A stretch of 64,000 nucleotides of DNA from Mycobacteriales bacterium (GCA_013362805.1 JABFVL010000004.1:1-64000); one strand, 5' to 3'; positions 45,383 through 55,437 are shown, numbered from the stretch's first letter. A program made the numbers and translations. The notes: generated by a model not told the origin, from the letters alone.

Positions 45383-46732
45383 TCAATGATGGTCGCGTAC
45401 CACTGTGGACAGCTGATCGGCAATCAGTTGCGCTTGATCAGCCGTGGGAGCCTCAACCATGACCCGCACTAGAGGCTCTGTGCCCGAGGAACGCAACAAA
45501 ACCCGGCCGGTTTGCCCAAGTTCTGCCTCGGCCGCCGCCACCGCTTTTTGCACATTCTCGGCTTGTGCGACCCGTTTGTCAGAAACGCGAACATTGATCA
45601 ATACCTGCGGCAAACGCTGCATTACGCCCACGAGCTCAGCCAAGGACTTACCCGTACTGGCCATCCGCGACAACACTTGGAGAGCGGTGAGCAAACCATC
45701 GCCGGTAGTCGCGAAGGCTGGAAACACCACATGTCCACTTTGTTCGCCACCAAGGGCCAGCTTGCGCTCTCGTAGCAGCTGAAGCACGTAACGATCACCC
45801 ACTGCGGTGGTCAGCACGTTGATGCCCTGTTCACGCATCGCCAAGTGCAAACCGAGGTTACTCATCACCGTCGCGACCAGAGTGTCTTCGGTAAGCGTCC
45901 CGGCGTCTTTCATGGCTATAGCGAGCACAGCCATGAGCTGATCTCCATCGACGATCTCGCCGGCCGCGTCGACAGCCAAACACCTATCAGCGTCGCCATC
46001 ATGGGCGATGCCAAGGTCCGCGCCATGCTCACGCACCGCGGCGCGCAGTACATCAAGATGAGTTGAGCCAACTCCATCGTTGATGTTGAGACCATCGGGT
46101 TCAGCCGCGATCACAATTACTTCAGCGCCCGCCCGTCGATAAAGCTCCGGCGCAACCGCTGATGCGGCTCCATGCGCGCAGTCGACGACCAACCGAATTC
46201 CATCGAGTCGATCAGAAACCGTCGATAGAAGATGTTCGATATACCGGGATCCACCGTCCGCGAGATCGCGGATACGTCCCACAGCCGCGCCAGTTGGGCG
46301 AGGAGCCTGGGCATCAAGCTGAAGGGCGATGTCATCTTCAGCCGAATCAGGCAGCTTATGTCCACCAGCGGCAAAAATCTTGATGCCGTTGTCGGGCATG
46401 GGATTGTGGCTAGCCGACAGCATGACGCCTAGATCGGCGCCCAATTCAGCGGTGAGATAGGCCACGGCAGGAGTGGGCAGCACACCCAAACGGAGTACAT
46501 CGGCACCGGCAGAGGCCAAGCCCGCGCACACCGCGGCTTCCAACATCTCGCCGGAAGCTCTAGGGTCCCGACCGACAACAGCGATAGGTCGCTCGCCCCT
46601 GGACGGCAACACCCGAACCGCCGCTGCGGCAACGCGCAGCGCCAATTCGGGTGTCAACTCGTCATTAGCCAAACCTCGAACACCATCGGTGCCGAAGAGT
46701 CGGCTGGGGGGCGGCGTAACCGCGGAACCCAT
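45383..46732 (-). CDS. glmM: Phosphoglucosamine mutase
   Basis: It converts glucosamine-6-phosphate to glucosamine-1-phosphate for UDP-GlcNAc. The 449-residue protein has the phosphoserine motif [16 protein letters not shown], the metal loop AHDGDADRC, sugar-binding [10 protein letters not shown] and phosphate-binding [14 protein letters not shown]. It overlaps the rpsI stop by one base (TAATG), so it is coupled to the ribosomal genes rplM-rpsI, a usual actinobacterial order. Confidence 0.97.
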   Translation of the reverse strand: MGSAVTPPPSRLFGTDGVRGLANDELTPELALRVAAAAVRVLPSRGERPIAVVGRDPRASGEMLEAAVCAGLASAGADVLRLGVLPTPAVAYLTAELGADLGVMLSASHNPMPDNGIKIFAAGGHKLPDSAEDDIALQLDAQAPRPTGAAVGRIRDLADGGSRYIEHLLSTVSDRLDGIRLVVDCAHGAASAVAPELYRRAGAEVIVIAAEPDGLNINDGVGSTHLDVLRAAVREHGADLGIAHDGDADRCLAVDAAGEIVDGDQLMAVLAIAMKDAGTLTEDTLVATVMSNLGLHLAMREQGINVLTTAVGDRYVLQLLRERKLALGGEQSGHVVFPAFATTGDGLLTALQVLSRMASTGKSLAELVGVMQRLPQVLINVRVSDKRVAQAENVQKAVAAAEAELGQTGRVLLRSSGTEPLVRVMVEAPTADQAQLIADQLSTVVRDHH

Positions 46733-47136
46733 TAACGCTTGCTGTACTGAGGAGCCTTACGGGCCTTCTTGAGACCGTACTTCTTACGCTCGGTCTCGCG
46801 AGAGTCACGAGTAAGGAAGCCAGCCTTCTTGAGGGCTGGACGGTCGTCCTCGTGCAGCTCAATGATGGCACGGGCGATGGCCAAGCGAAGAGCACCGGCC
46901 TGACCCGAGGTGCCGCCGCCTTTAAGATTCGCGATGACGTCGTACTGCTCGAGACGTGCGACCAGCTCTAGCGGAGACTTCACGATCTGCTGGTGCACCT
47001 TGTTCGGGAAGTACACCTCAAGGTCACGCTTGTTCAGCGTGAACTTGCCCGAACCTGGGACCAAACGAACCCGAACGATGGCCTCTTTACGACGGCCCAC
47101 GCTCGGCTTAACACGAGTAGGGGTGGCGGTGGTCAC
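46732..47136 (-). CDS. rpsI: 30S ribosomal protein S9
   Basis: The 134-residue protein has [21 protein letters not shown] near the start, [19 protein letters not shown] in the middle and the basic C-terminus [17 protein letters not shown], which reaches the P-site tRNA. The start GTG overlaps the rplM stop (GTGA). It is the second gene of the rplM-rpsI-glmM transcript. Confidence 0.98.
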   Translation of the reverse strand: MTTATPTRVKPSVGRRKEAIVRVRLVPGSGKFTLNKRDLEVYFPNKVHQQIVKSPLELVARLEQYDVIANLKGGGTSGQAGALRLAIARAIIELHEDDRPALKKAGFLTRDSRETERKKYGLKKARKAPQYSKR

Positions 47137-47588
47137 GCTGCTGTCTCCTGAGCGATCTGGGTGATCTCAAACGGCACGGGCTGCTGGGCCGCGTGCGGGT
47201 GCTGCGGGCCGGCGTAAACTTTGAGCTTCTTCAACATCGCACGACCAAGGCTGTTCTTGGGGAGCATGCCACGGATGGCCTGTTCCAGAACCCGCTCTGG
47301 GTGCGTGGCGAGCATGCGATCGTAGTTCACCGAACGCAGACCACCTGGGTAACCGGAGTGGCGGTACATCAGCTTATCGGTGCGCTTGGTGCCCGACAGA
47401 GCGATCTTTTCCGCATTGACAATGATGACAAAGTCGCCGGTGTCAGTGTGTGGCGCGAAGATTGGTTTGTGTTTGCCGCGAAGCAGTTGAGCCGCCTGGC
47501 TCGCCACTCGACCCAACACCACGTCGGTGGCGTCGATGAGATGCCACTCGCGCTTCACATCGCCCGGCTTGGGGCTGTAAGTACGCAC
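47133..47588 (-). CDS. rplM: 50S ribosomal protein L13
   Basis: The 151-residue protein shows [48 protein letters not shown] and [19 protein letters not shown], all typical of L13. Start GTG 47588 has a weak upstream site. About 215 bases separate it from the divergent gene at 47804, presumably holding its promoter. Confidence 0.98.
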   Translation of the reverse strand: MRTYSPKPGDVKREWHLIDATDVVLGRVASQAAQLLRGKHKPIFAPHTDTGDFVIIVNAEKIALSGTKRTDKLMYRHSGYPGGLRSVNYDRMLATHPERVLEQAIRGMLPKNSLGRAMLKKLKVYAGPQHPHAAQQPVPFEITQIAQETAA

Positions 47589-47803
47589 AGTTCTGCCCTT
47601 AAATAATCCAACTATTGACAGTGGGACTGCGGAGGTAATCTAGCCCGAGTGGGAGCGGGACTGCGAACAACCGCGTATCAGCGACCAACGATACCCGCAG
47701 ACAATTATTCAGCTTAAAGGGGGGCATAGAAAAGCTGCTGGCACGCCGCCCCACCCGGCCAGCTAAGCTGAGACTTCTGCCGCCACCGAGGTGAAAAGGC
47801 CCC

Positions 47804-48487
47804 ATGAGTAACAGTCCAGCCCCAGCATCTGCGCGCCGGCTTCTCACCGCTGTGCTCACCACCGCGACCCTACTCGGCTTGGCGAGCATCGTGCTTGCCA
47901 CCGCCGCTCTCACCTATGAACCGTCAAAGAAAGAAAACGGCGGCAAAGGTAACCCGCTGAAACCAGCCTCACTTACCTCCCGCAACGGCACCCCCCTCCA
48001 AGAAAGCGAAGTGTTCGGCGGCAATAACTTCACTTCCCGCGGCCGGGAATACCAGATTCTCGCCAAGGACACGCGAACGAACTGCGCAGAGGCCGGAGAT
48101 GGCACAGGGCTAAGCCAAGCGCTCGCCCAACACGACTGCACACAGGTCATTCGCGCGACGGTCAAAAGCGCTGATGGGCTATGGGCCTTGACCATCGGCG
48201 TCGCCGATCTCGCTGACTCCGCAGGTGCGACGGCCGTCGACGAGTCCATCACCGACGCCCGGCAGGCCCGGTTTACGATCATGAACCCGAGTGGAATCGA
48301 CCTAAACGATGGTCGTCGCATTTTCGTGCAACACCGCACAGAGGGCCACTATGTGTTGTATGGGGCCATCGCGAGTCTTGGCAATTCACCCGTCGATGGC
48401 AGCACCCCCGGACTCACTCAGGCACTTGATGACGGCGAGGCCTATCTTGATGAGGCCCTACGGCTACATGCCCTCGGGCGTGGCTAG
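47804..48487 (+). CDS. Uncharacterised membrane-anchored secreted protein
   Basis: The 227-residue protein has an N-terminal signal-anchor (RRLLTAVLTTATLLGLASIVLATAAL) and an otherwise soluble outer domain. That domain contains FGGNNFTSRGREYQILAKDTRTNC, two cysteines likely paired (TNCAEAG and QHDCTQV) and VDESITDARQARFTIMNPSG. I do not recognise a family. Similar anchored proteins are common next to rplM in actinobacteria, but that is memory and unchecked. Its last 24 bases overlap the 3' end of truA. Confidence 0.78.
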   Translation: MSNSPAPASARRLLTAVLTTATLLGLASIVLATAALTYEPSKKENGGKGNPLKPASLTSRNGTPLQESEVFGGNNFTSRGREYQILAKDTRTNCAEAGDGTGLSQALAQHDCTQVIRATVKSADGLWALTIGVADLADSAGATAVDESITDARQARFTIMNPSGIDLNDGRRIFVQHRTEGHYVLYGAIASLGNSPVDGSTPGLTQALDDGEAYLDEALRLHALGRG

Positions 48488-49288
48488 CGTTCGCATGTTG
48501 CGGGTGCGCTCGGTGCGCGCGGCCAGTTCGTCATCTGCGGGATAGTCAACCCCTACCAACGCCAAACCGTGTGCCGGAGCGACCGTCACCTCGATCGCTC
48601 TAGTCTTTACACCCAACAACTCTGCGGGCCAGCTGACGGGACGACGGCCATCACCCACTGGCAACAAAGCTCCCACCAACGAGCGCACCATGGAGTGGCA
48701 AAACGCGTCGGCGCTTACGTGGCCATAGACCATGCCTGACTCATCACGGCGCCAATCAAGGCGCTCAAGTGCCCGAATGGTTGTCGCGCCTTCTCGCCGG
48801 CGACAGAATGCCGCGAAGTCATGTTCACCTAGTAGATGTCTGGACGCGGCGTTCATGGCTTCAATGTCGAGCGAACGCATCCACCACAGCGTGTCGAAAC
48901 GACGTAGCGGGTCACACAGTGAGACATGGTCCGCGATTCGGTATTCGTAATGCCGACGCAGAGCCGAGAACCGAGCGTTAAAATCCGCGGGCACCGCCTG
49001 TGCCGCGTGCACGCGGACATCTTGATCCATTATGCCGTTGAGTCGGCGGACGAGAGACGTCTTGAAGTCATGCCAAAGCGGTTCAGGTATGTCAACATGC
49101 GCGACTTGCCCGGTGGCATGAACGCCTGAATCGGTACGTCCAGCGACAGTCAGCGCCACCGGCGTACGCAGTATCGTCGTAAGAGCATTGGTAATTGTGC
49201 CTTGGACGGTGCGTTGGCCTTTCTGCCCAGCCCAACCATTGAAACCGGTGCCATCGTATGAAATATCGAGGCGGATCCGCACCGTCAT
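48464..49288 (-). CDS. truA: tRNA pseudouridine synthase A
   Basis: It forms pseudouridine at positions 38-40 of the tRNA anticodon arm. The 274-residue protein has RLDISYDGTGFNGWAGQ, the catalytic Asp in TVAGRTDSGVHATGQVAH, HYEYRI and HDFAAFC. The N-terminal strand order and length are normal. It converges on the gene at 47804, overlapping by 24 bases, and is separated from rplQ by the MarR/DUF6069 pair. Confidence 0.96.
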   Translation of the reverse strand: MTVRIRLDISYDGTGFNGWAGQKGQRTVQGTITNALTTILRTPVALTVAGRTDSGVHATGQVAHVDIPEPLWHDFKTSLVRRLNGIMDQDVRVHAAQAVPADFNARFSALRRHYEYRIADHVSLCDPLRRFDTLWWMRSLDIEAMNAASRHLLGEHDFAAFCRRREGATTIRALERLDWRRDESGMVYGHVSADAFCHSMVRSLVGALLPVGDGRRPVSWPAELLGVKTRAIEVTVAPAHGLALVGVDYPADDELAARTERTRNMRTLATPEGM

Positions 49289-49511
49289 GCGCTCGTACTC
49301 ATCTCTGTGTTGCTCGTAGTCTTGGTTCCGTCACGCCAAAGACGAGGTCCATGGGCTTTGACGTGACACCCCATCTAACACCCCAAACCAGCTAACAACA
49401 GGTGGGGGTCTGTACTTGCTGAGCTTGGGACAGGTATCGCTGGCGCGGTTCATTCCGCCCTCTTGGCCGAGCGGATTTTCTCGGGTAGATCGTGGGTTGA
49501 ACAACATTGTT

Positions 49512-49550
49512 CGGGTGGAACCACCACAGGGATTGTCGCGGTTCCACCCG
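49512..49550 (-). terminator. Hairpin after the DUF6069 gene
   Basis: Eleven-base arms CGGGTGGAACC and its complement with a 17-base loop, seven bases beyond the stop at 49558. There is no T-run, so termination strength is uncertain. Confidence 0.5.
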
Positions 49551-49557
49551 TGGGGTT

Positions 49558-49998
49558 TCATGCGGCGATGGGTGCCTCGGCGCGAATATCCGCTTTTTCA
49601 ATCGACGTCTTTCGAAATGCGGGGATCAACGCGGCCCCGACAGCGAAGTGAGTGAGAGCGAGCACGACTTTCGTGCCTGTGGTCGCCTCTAGGCCAATGA
49701 ATGGCAGGAATGACACGGCAAGTACCAAGAATGCGGCGATCGTCCAGATTAACCGGGCATGCCGGGTCATTCGCTCCAGGACTGCGATGCCCGCCCATCC
49801 GAACAATCCCGCCATCAACGCGATGAAACCGAGTTCACTAGCACCCAGATTCATCGCTTCCTTCTCTGGCTGTTGAACGATGAGTTCATGTCCAAGTAGC
49901 GGATCGCCTATAACCCAGACGGCAAGAGTCCCAGCTACTGCGGCGGCAACAGCGAGAGGCCGACGAAACCGCGTGATGAATTTTTGTGAGCCGCTCAT
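49558..49998 (-). CDS. Four-helix membrane protein, DUF6069-like
   Basis: The 146-residue protein has four helices (LAVAAAVAGTLAVWVIGDPLL, LGFIALMAGLFGWAGIAVLE, LIWTIAAFLVLAVSFLPFIG and VVLALTHFAVGAALIPAF). The E-x-x-x-N-L-G-x-S-E segment between helices one and two is typical of DUF6069 proteins. Function unknown. It is divergent from a MarR regulator whose probable operators lie in the shared promoter region, so it is probably the regulator's target. Confidence 0.8.
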   Translation of the reverse strand: MSGSQKFITRFRRPLAVAAAVAGTLAVWVIGDPLLGHELIVQQPEKEAMNLGASELGFIALMAGLFGWAGIAVLERMTRHARLIWTIAAFLVLAVSFLPFIGLEATTGTKVVLALTHFAVGAALIPAFRKTSIEKADIRAEAPIAA

Positions 49999-50022
49999 GC
50001 AATTCCCCTATACATGTCAATA

Positions 50023-50037
50023 TTTGAGTTTCTTAAC
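50023..50037. promoter_or_regulatory. Candidate MarR operator, imperfect copy
   Basis: TTTGAGTTTCTTAAC matches the palindrome at 50064 in 12 of 15 positions. It lies 25 bases before the start of the DUF6069 gene, where a bound repressor would block its promoter. Confidence 0.55.
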
Positions 50038-50063
50038 TAGATGCACGGAGCCTAAAGCATATA

Positions 50064-50078
50064 GTTGAGATTCTCAAC
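50064..50078. promoter_or_regulatory. Candidate MarR operator, perfect palindrome
   Basis: GTTGAGA-T-TCTCAAC is a perfect 7-1-7 inverted repeat, 36 bases before the MarR start. Its centre is 41 bases (about four turns) from that of the copy at 50023. Size and symmetry suit a MarR dimer. Confidence 0.7.
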
Positions 50079-50114
50079 AGTTGAGCGCATGAACTGGCGG
50101 GCTACCATAGATAT

Positions 50115-50528
50115 ATGGACGCCGATAATCACGTAGAAGATCTAGTCAACCTGGTCTTTGAAGTAACTGGACGTCTCCGCAATGGATTCAATGCGACCGC
50201 CTCAGAGCTAGGGCTGCCTCCCGCGCAAGCCCTCGCACTCACCCGATTGGATGCTCCAGCCCCAATGCGGGATCTCGCCGAGTGGCTGTCCTGCGACGCG
50301 TCCAACGTCACCGGAATCGTCGACGGGCTCGAACAACGAGGACTCGTAACTCGCGAACCCTCCCCCACCGACAGGCGAGTCAAATTTCTCGTCCTCACCA
50401 AAGCTGGAGAACGCAAACGCGCCGAGTTGAACACCTTGACCACTACAAAAGCTACGCAACTGTTCAAACTGCCCGCAGGCGAGCAAAAACAATTGCGAGA
50501 GCTGCTCACGAAAGTCTTAGCTGAGTAA
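50115..50528 (+). CDS. MarR-family transcriptional regulator
   Basis: The 137-residue protein has the winged-helix pattern: LGLPPAQALALTRLD, MRDLAEWLSCDASNVTGIVDGLEQRGLV (recognition helix), and the wing TREPSPTDRRVKFLVLT with the conserved D-R-R. No cysteine suggests redox sensing; the ligand is unknown. It is divergent from the DUF6069 membrane-protein gene and probably represses both genes through the two palindromes between them. Confidence 0.92.
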   Translation: MDADNHVEDLVNLVFEVTGRLRNGFNATASELGLPPAQALALTRLDAPAPMRDLAEWLSCDASNVTGIVDGLEQRGLVTREPSPTDRRVKFLVLTKAGERKRAELNTLTTTKATQLFKLPAGEQKQLRELLTKVLAE

Positions 50529-50535
50529 GAACAAA

Positions 50536-50570
50536 AAAGTGGCCCGCCCCAAGTTGGGGCGGGCCACTTT
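50536..50570. terminator. Bidirectional terminator between marR and rplQ
   Basis: Perfect 15-base arms (AAAGTGGCCCGCCCC and complement) flank a five-base loop. A-rich sequence before and TTT after give T-tracts in both directions. It ends the plus-strand MarR transcript and the alpha operon. Confidence 0.92.
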
Positions 50571-50580
50571 CGCTAACGCT

Positions 50581-51156
50581 CTACTTCTCGTCTTTCTTCG
50601 CTTCCGCATCGGCATCATCCGCTGCTTCGGCTTCGATGCTCTCAACTTCAGCCGCAGCCTGTTCGTCAGCTTCAGACTCAGGCTTAGCGTCCTCAGCGAC
50701 CGGCGCCTCATCAGCTTTGCTACCGGCAAGAGCTGCCATGGAATCGGCTTTGGTGTCGGCAGCCGCACGAGCCTTGCCCGCATCGCTGACCGGCGCGACT
50801 TCACCATCGACCAGCTCAATGATCGCCATAGGCGCATTGTCACCCTTACGAGTGCCGGTCTTGAGGATGCGGGTGTAGCCACCTGGGCGTCCCACATAGC
50901 GCGGTGCGATGTGATCGAAGAGCTGGTACACCACGTCGGTGTCCCGCACCACGGTCAGCACCTGGCGACGAGAGTGCAGGTCACCCCGCTTGGCTTTGGT
51001 GATGAGTTTCTCCGCCAGCGGGCGCAGGCGCTTGGCCTTGGCAACAGTGGTGGTGATCCGGCCGTGCTCGAACAGCGCGGTGGCCAGGTTCGCCAACATG
51101 AGCCGCTCGTGGGCTGGACCACCGCCGAGACGGGGACCCTTGGTGGGCGTAGGCAT
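50581..51156 (-). CDS. rplQ: 50S ribosomal protein L17 with long acidic tail
   Basis: The L17 fold occupies residues 1-118 ([75 protein letters not shown]). About 70 further residues form an Ala/Glu/Asp-rich tail. Extended L17 tails are common in actinobacteria; their role is unknown. It is the last gene of the alpha operon, before the terminator at 50536. Confidence 0.97.
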   Translation of the reverse strand: MPTPTKGPRLGGGPAHERLMLANLATALFEHGRITTTVAKAKRLRPLAEKLITKAKRGDLHSRRQVLTVVRDTDVVYQLFDHIAPRYVGRPGGYTRILKTGTRKGDNAPMAIIELVDGEVAPVSDAGKARAAADTKADSMAALAGSKADEAPVAEDAKPESEADEQAAAEVESIEAEAADDADAEAKKDEK

Positions 51157-51194
51157 GACTTATTACTCCTCGATCCAATAACCGAACGCGCAGC

Positions 51195-52229
51195 TTACAG
51201 CTGCTCAGTTTCGGCGTAGTCCTGTCCGTCGTATTCGCTGTCGTTGTAGTTGTCGCCGTAATTCTCCACCGCACGTGCTGGGTCAAACCCGGGTGGGGAA
51301 TCCTTGAGCGCCAGCCCCATCGTGGCGAGCTTCATTTTGACCTCATCGATCGACTTGGCACCGAAGTTCCGGATGTCGAGGAGGTCGGCCTCGCTGCGTC
51401 CGATGAGTTCACCAACAGTGTGAACACCCTCACGCTTAAGGCAGTTGTAAGAACGCACTGTCAAGTCGAGTTCCTCGACGGGCAATGCGAGATCGGCGGC
51501 GAGTGCCTGGTCAGCTGGGGATGGCCCAACCTCGATGCCCTCGGCTTCTTCGTCCAGCTCCCGGAAGAGCCCGAAGAGCTCAACTAGCGTGTGCCCAGCT
51601 GAGGCGACAGCTTGACGGGGGCTGATGGAGTTTTTGGTTTCAACGTCGACAATCAGCTTGTCAAAGTCGGTGCGCTGCTCAACACGAGTGGCCTCAACTT
51701 TGTAGCTGACCTTCAACACTGGGGTGTAGATGGAGTCGACCGGAATCCGACCGATTTCCTGACCCGACTGCTTGTTTTGCGAGGCGGTGACATAGCCACG
51801 GCCGCGCTCAACGGTGAGCTCGACCTCAAGCCGACCCTTGTCATTCAGGGTGGCGATCTGCAGGTCTTGGTTGTGCACGGTGACCTCGGCCGGAGCCGTG
51901 ATGTCAGCGGCGGTAACGATGCCAGGGCCCTGTTTACGCAGGTACATGACAACCGGTTCGTCGGATTCGCTGCTCACAACGATCGACTTGATGTTCAAAA
52001 TCAGCTCTGTTACATCTTCTTTGATGCCAGGCACAGTGCTGAATTCGTGCAGCACGCCATCGATCTTGATGCTGGTAACCGCAGCACCAGGAATTGAGCT
52101 GAGCAGGGTACGACGCAGCGAGTTGCCGAGCGTGTAACCGAAGCCGGGCTCAAGGGGCTCGATGGTGAAACGCGAACGCGCTTCGCTTACAACTTCTTCA
52201 GCCAGCACAGGGCGCTGAGTGATAAGCAC
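51195..52229 (-). CDS. rpoA: DNA-directed RNA polymerase subunit alpha
   Basis: The 344-residue subunit has the dimerisation N-terminal domain ([28 protein letters not shown]) and the C-terminal domain (about 240-320: [24 protein letters not shown] and [20 protein letters not shown]). The C-terminal domain contacts promoters and activators. An acidic/Tyr/Asn tail follows. It is upstream of rplQ by 38 bases. Confidence 0.98.
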   Translation of the reverse strand: MLITQRPVLAEEVVSEARSRFTIEPLEPGFGYTLGNSLRRTLLSSIPGAAVTSIKIDGVLHEFSTVPGIKEDVTELILNIKSIVVSSESDEPVVMYLRKQGPGIVTAADITAPAEVTVHNQDLQIATLNDKGRLEVELTVERGRGYVTASQNKQSGQEIGRIPVDSIYTPVLKVSYKVEATRVEQRTDFDKLIVDVETKNSISPRQAVASAGHTLVELFGLFRELDEEAEGIEVGPSPADQALAADLALPVEELDLTVRSYNCLKREGVHTVGELIGRSEADLLDIRNFGAKSIDEVKMKLATMGLALKDSPPGFDPARAVENYGDNYNDSEYDGQDYAETEQL

Positions 52230-52290
52230 ATTTCCTCCATAGGTTCTGCAACGACCACTATTTGACGCTGCGAAAAACTATTCAATTATT

Positions 52291-52318
52291 GCGCGGCCGA
52301 CTGAGTTGTCGGCCGCGC
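52291..52318 (-). promoter_or_regulatory. GC-rich hairpin between rpsD and rpoA
   Basis: Eleven-base arms GCGCGGCCGAC and complement with a six-base loop lie nine bases after the rpsD stop, in the 97-base rpsD-rpoA spacer. An A/T-rich stretch with TTTTT follows about 13 bases later on the minus strand. It could attenuate transcription into rpoA or protect the upstream message. Confidence 0.55.
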
Positions 52319-52326
52319 GACAAGGC

Positions 52327-52953
52327 TTACTTGGAGTAGAGCTCCACAATCAGCTGCTCTTGCACCTGAGTGTCGATGACCTGACGAGCTGGCACAGAGT
52401 GCACCAGGATCTTCATCTCGCTGGCGATAACTTCGATCCACGCGGGGATTGGCTTGCTGCCGGCTTCGGCCCGAGCCACCACAAACGGGGTCAATTCGCG
52501 GGACTTCTCGCGCACCTCAATAACGTCAGCTTCGCTGACCTGGTACGAGGGAATGTCAACCTTTTTGCCGTTCACCAGAATGTGGCCGTGGCGAACGATT
52601 TGGCGTGCCATGTCGCGTGACTTGGCAAAACCAGCGCGGTAGACAACGTTGTCCAAGCGGGTTTCGAGGAGCTGCAGTAGACGCTCACCCGTTTTGCCCT
52701 CAGTCTTGTTGGCTTCTACGTAGTAGTTACGGAACTGCTTCTCCAGCACACCGTAGATACGCTTGGCCTTCTGCTTCTCACGAAGCTGCTGCAAGTACTC
52801 GCTGTCCTTGCTGCGGCCACGTCCGTGCAGACCTGGGGGGTAGGGGCGAACTTCGATCGGGCACTTAGCGGACTCGCACTTGCTGCCTTTAAGGAAGAGC
52901 TTGACCTTCTCCCGTCGGCAACGGCGGCAGTCGGCACCTGTGTAACGCGCCAT
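52327..52953 (-). CDS. rpsD: 30S ribosomal protein S4 (zinc-binding form)
   Basis: The 208-residue protein starts [20 protein letters not shown] and continues with [13 protein letters not shown], giving the four-cysteine zinc site of the C+ form. The S4 RNA-binding domain follows ([40 protein letters not shown]). S4 nucleates 30S assembly and in many bacteria regulates its own operon. Confidence 0.98.
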   Translation of the reverse strand: MARYTGADCRRCRREKVKLFLKGSKCESAKCPIEVRPYPPGLHGRGRSKDSEYLQQLREKQKAKRIYGVLEKQFRNYYVEANKTEGKTGERLLQLLETRLDNVVYRAGFAKSRDMARQIVRHGHILVNGKKVDIPSYQVSEADVIEVREKSRELTPFVVARAEAGSKPIPAWIEVIASEMKILVHSVPARQVIDTQVQEQLIVELYSK

Positions 52954-52971
52954 CTTCTAACTCAACCTTCC

Positions 52972-53370
52972 TTAGACGCGCCGACGCTTGGGCGGGCGGC
53001 AACCATTGTGCGCGACCGGGGTGACGTCGGAAATCGACTTCACTTCCAGGCCTGCGGCTTGCAGTGCGCGAATCGCGGTTTCACGGCCCGAACCTGGGCC
53101 CTTGACGAAAACATCGGCAGAACGCATGCCGTGATCCATCGCCAGACGAGCAGCGGCCTCGGCGGCCATCTGCGCGGCGTAAGGAGTCGACTTACGCGAA
53201 CCTTTGAAGCCCACCCCACCCGCGGAACGCCAGCTAATGACGTTGCCCATCGGGTCGGTAATGGAAACGATGGTGTTGTTGAATGTGCTCTTGATGTGAA
53301 CATGCCCGTGGGCAATGTTCTTCTTTTCTTTACGCCGGACTTTAGTGGCGCCACGTTTCTGGGGCGGCAT
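52972..53370 (-). CDS. rpsK: 30S ribosomal protein S11
   Basis: The 132-residue protein shows [55 protein letters not shown] and the end [16 protein letters not shown], all standard. It lies between rpsM and rpsD in the alpha operon. Confidence 0.98.
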   Translation of the reverse strand: MPPQKRGATKVRRKEKKNIAHGHVHIKSTFNNTIVSITDPMGNVISWRSAGGVGFKGSRKSTPYAAQMAAEAAARLAMDHGMRSADVFVKGPGSGRETAIRALQAAGLEVKSISDVTPVAHNGCRPPKRRRV

Positions 53371-53437
53371 CTACAAATACTCCATTCTGGTTTTCTTAGG
53401 TGGAGCGCCATAGGAGTGATCCCATGGGGCCGCCCAC

Positions 53438-53818
53438 TTACTTCTTGCCGGCTTTCTTCTTACCGGCGACAGTCTTACGTGGGCCCTTACGGGACCGGGC
53501 GTTGGTATGGGTGCGCTGGCCACGGACAGGCAAACCACGACGGTGGCGGATGCCTTGGTAGCAGCCGATCTCGATCTTGCGGCGAATGTTCGCGGCGACC
53601 TCACGGCGCAGGTCACCTTCGACCTGAACGTTCGCTTCGATCCAGTCACGCAGCTGCTGAGCCTCGGCCTCGCTGAGGTCTTTGACGCGCTTGTCGGGGC
53701 TGATGCCGGTTCCTACGCAGACCAGCTTTGAGGTGGTGCGGCCGACACCGTAAATGTAAGTGAGTGCGATCTCCAGGCGCTTGTCGCGCGGGAGGTCAAC
53801 ACCAACGATACGTGCCAT
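53438..53818 (-). CDS. rpsM: 30S ribosomal protein S13
   Basis: The 126-residue protein starts [26 protein letters not shown] and contains [20 protein letters not shown], with a Lys-rich end. S13 contacts P-site tRNA and the 50S subunit. About 130 bases separate it from rpmJ. Confidence 0.98.
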   Translation of the reverse strand: MARIVGVDLPRDKRLEIALTYIYGVGRTTSKLVCVGTGISPDKRVKDLSEAEAQQLRDWIEANVQVEGDLRREVAANIRRKIEIGCYQGIRHRRGLPVRGQRTHTNARSRKGPRKTVAGKKKAGKK

Positions 53819-53949
53819 TGTGTGGGCAGTCCTTTCTGATGTTTACGAAGGTGTGGTGCTCACCCATCCCCCGCTGCCCGCAGGAGGCCCTGGCCTTCGT
53901 CCAGGGGTTGCCAACCAGTTGGCCGGCTGGGTGCGCGATTATCAGCGAA

Positions 53950-54063
53950 TTAACCCTGGCGCTGCTTGTGGCGCAGGTTTTCGCAGATCACCATGACGCG
54001 GCCGTGGCGACGAATCACCTTGCACTTGTCACAGATCTTCTTCACGCTTGGCTTAACCTTCAC
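53950..54063 (-). CDS. rpmJ: 50S ribosomal protein L36
   Basis: The 37-residue protein begins at GTG 54063 ([20 protein letters not shown], then [14 protein letters not shown]). The C-x-x-C...C...H zinc-ribbon is complete. AAAGGAG stands 10 bases upstream. It is the zinc-binding (C+) form and sits in its usual place between infA and rpsM. Confidence 0.96.
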   Translation of the reverse strand: MKVKPSVKKICDKCKVIRRHGRVMVICENLRHKQRQG

Positions 54064-54106
54064 GGCCGCCTCGCTCCTTTTGTCGTAATTTTCTCTACAG
54101 CGCCGC

Positions 54107-54328
54107 TCACTTGTAGCGGTAAACGATGCGTCCGCGCGACAAGTCGTACGGTGACAACTCCACGACGACTTTGTCGTCCGGAAGAATCCGGATGTAGTGC
54201 TGTCGCATCTTGCCACTGATATGGGCGAGCACCAGGTGTCCGTTGGCGAGCTCAACGCGAAACATCGCGTTGGGCAACGCCTCTTTGACGATGCCCTCCA
54301 TCTCGATGGCGCCAGCCTTCTTCGGCAT
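54107..54328 (-). CDS. infA: Translation initiation factor IF-1
   Basis: The 73-residue OB-fold protein begins [20 protein letters not shown] and has [20 protein letters not shown] and [23 protein letters not shown] 54328 follows GGAG closely. It binds the 30S A site during initiation. The gene upstream (54574) separates it from map, which usually adjoins it. Confidence 0.98.
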   Translation of the reverse strand: MPKKAGAIEMEGIVKEALPNAMFRVELANGHLVLAHISGKMRQHYIRILPDDKVVVELSPYDLSRGRIVYRYK

Positions 54329-54573
54329 GTACTCCGCAATCGTGACGAGGTGGATGTGACGTATGGGGCTGGATAGCAAACCCACACTGCGCGCACACCG
54401 TCGGGCCGCATCTCTTGCACCAGCTCAGGGGCACATCGTGGCTCCCGGGGCCAATCCGGGGCTCAAACCGACATGCTCACCGTGACGCAGGAGAACAGAC
54501 GTAGTACGCCAAGAAGAAAGTGTAGCTGGCACAATTCGCCCTGTTCGCCTGGGGGGCACCTGGGCGCGTCGCC

Positions 54574-55437
54574 TCACCCTCGCCGCGGAGACGACCCAGA
54601 ATCGGGTCTTCTTGGGAAAAGCAAATGCGCCGGCGTGTTCGCCCGCTCTCCCATGCTTTGAACAACCTGCTGCGCGAACCCATCATCCTTGGGGTTGAGA
54701 AATCCGCGGGTCAACAACGACGGGCTTGGCGAACGCGGGATCGCTGATTCCGCCTCTACGCTCGTCTTTCCGGCAGAGTGGAGGGCCCGCAATGTACGAG
54801 CAAAATTGGCGCGCCAACCGGACGTGTCGCGGCGAGACTTCAAAAGCTTTACATCGCCTACCGTCGGAACAACGTCGCGCACGAGACCGATCATGTCTTC
54901 AGGTGCCGCATTGCGATTTCCTAGCACTGCGACGTCAGCAACAGGCTTGTTATCGGCGCTAGTCGCAGATAGTTTTCGCAAATATTTCAGAGCGGCGACG
55001 CCATCGTTAAAGCCTGTTGCGACAGCCACCCGCAACGTGCCCGCTTGACGTTCTTCAATCGGGCGAAGATTCACCGCGATAGCCGCGCTGAGCCCTTTTT
55101 CGGCGACGGCAGCACCCCACAGGCCGGATGTCGAGTCGCGCAGACCCCGCATAAGCTCGGCATCGACTCCTTTGAGCTCCACCTCCGGGTACTTCAGCGG
55201 CACGAACGCCGCAAGGAAGTTTCCACGAGCACGGGGCTGACTGCGGCTTTGCCTGACGAAATGAGCGGCGCCGCTCGGGCTGTTGATAGTCGGAACGTCG
55301 GACTTGGAGTCAAGTTGCTGGACGCTAAAGAGAAACAGTTCATCTACCGCGTCTGGCCCAACTCTGACATGCATGCGCGGAAGCATGCCAGCTACGCCAT
55401 CGATTTTTCGGAGCAGTCTTCTGCCGATTTCTAACAC
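54574..55437 (-). CDS. Unrecognised protein between map and infA
   Basis: The 287-residue frame starts at GTG 55437 with AGGAAG six bases upstream. It has no membrane helix. Visible features are RRLLRKIDGVAGMLPRMHVRV at the start, KYPEVELKGVDAELMRGLRD, LRVAVATGFNDGVAALKYLRKL and DVAVLGNRNAAPEDMIGLVRD. The basic C-terminus lacks order (SPSPSLLTRGFLNPK, RRPDSGSSPRRG). It is on the same strand as the flanking operon genes, 62 bases after map, and could be co-transcribed. I know no family with these motifs. It may be lineage-specific. Confidence 0.6.
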   Translation of the reverse strand: MLEIGRRLLRKIDGVAGMLPRMHVRVGPDAVDELFLFSVQQLDSKSDVPTINSPSGAAHFVRQSRSQPRARGNFLAAFVPLKYPEVELKGVDAELMRGLRDSTSGLWGAAVAEKGLSAAIAVNLRPIEERQAGTLRVAVATGFNDGVAALKYLRKLSATSADNKPVADVAVLGNRNAAPEDMIGLVRDVVPTVGDVKLLKSRRDTSGWRANFARTLRALHSAGKTSVEAESAIPRSPSPSLLTRGFLNPKDDGFAQQVVQSMGERANTPAHLLFPRRPDSGSSPRRG

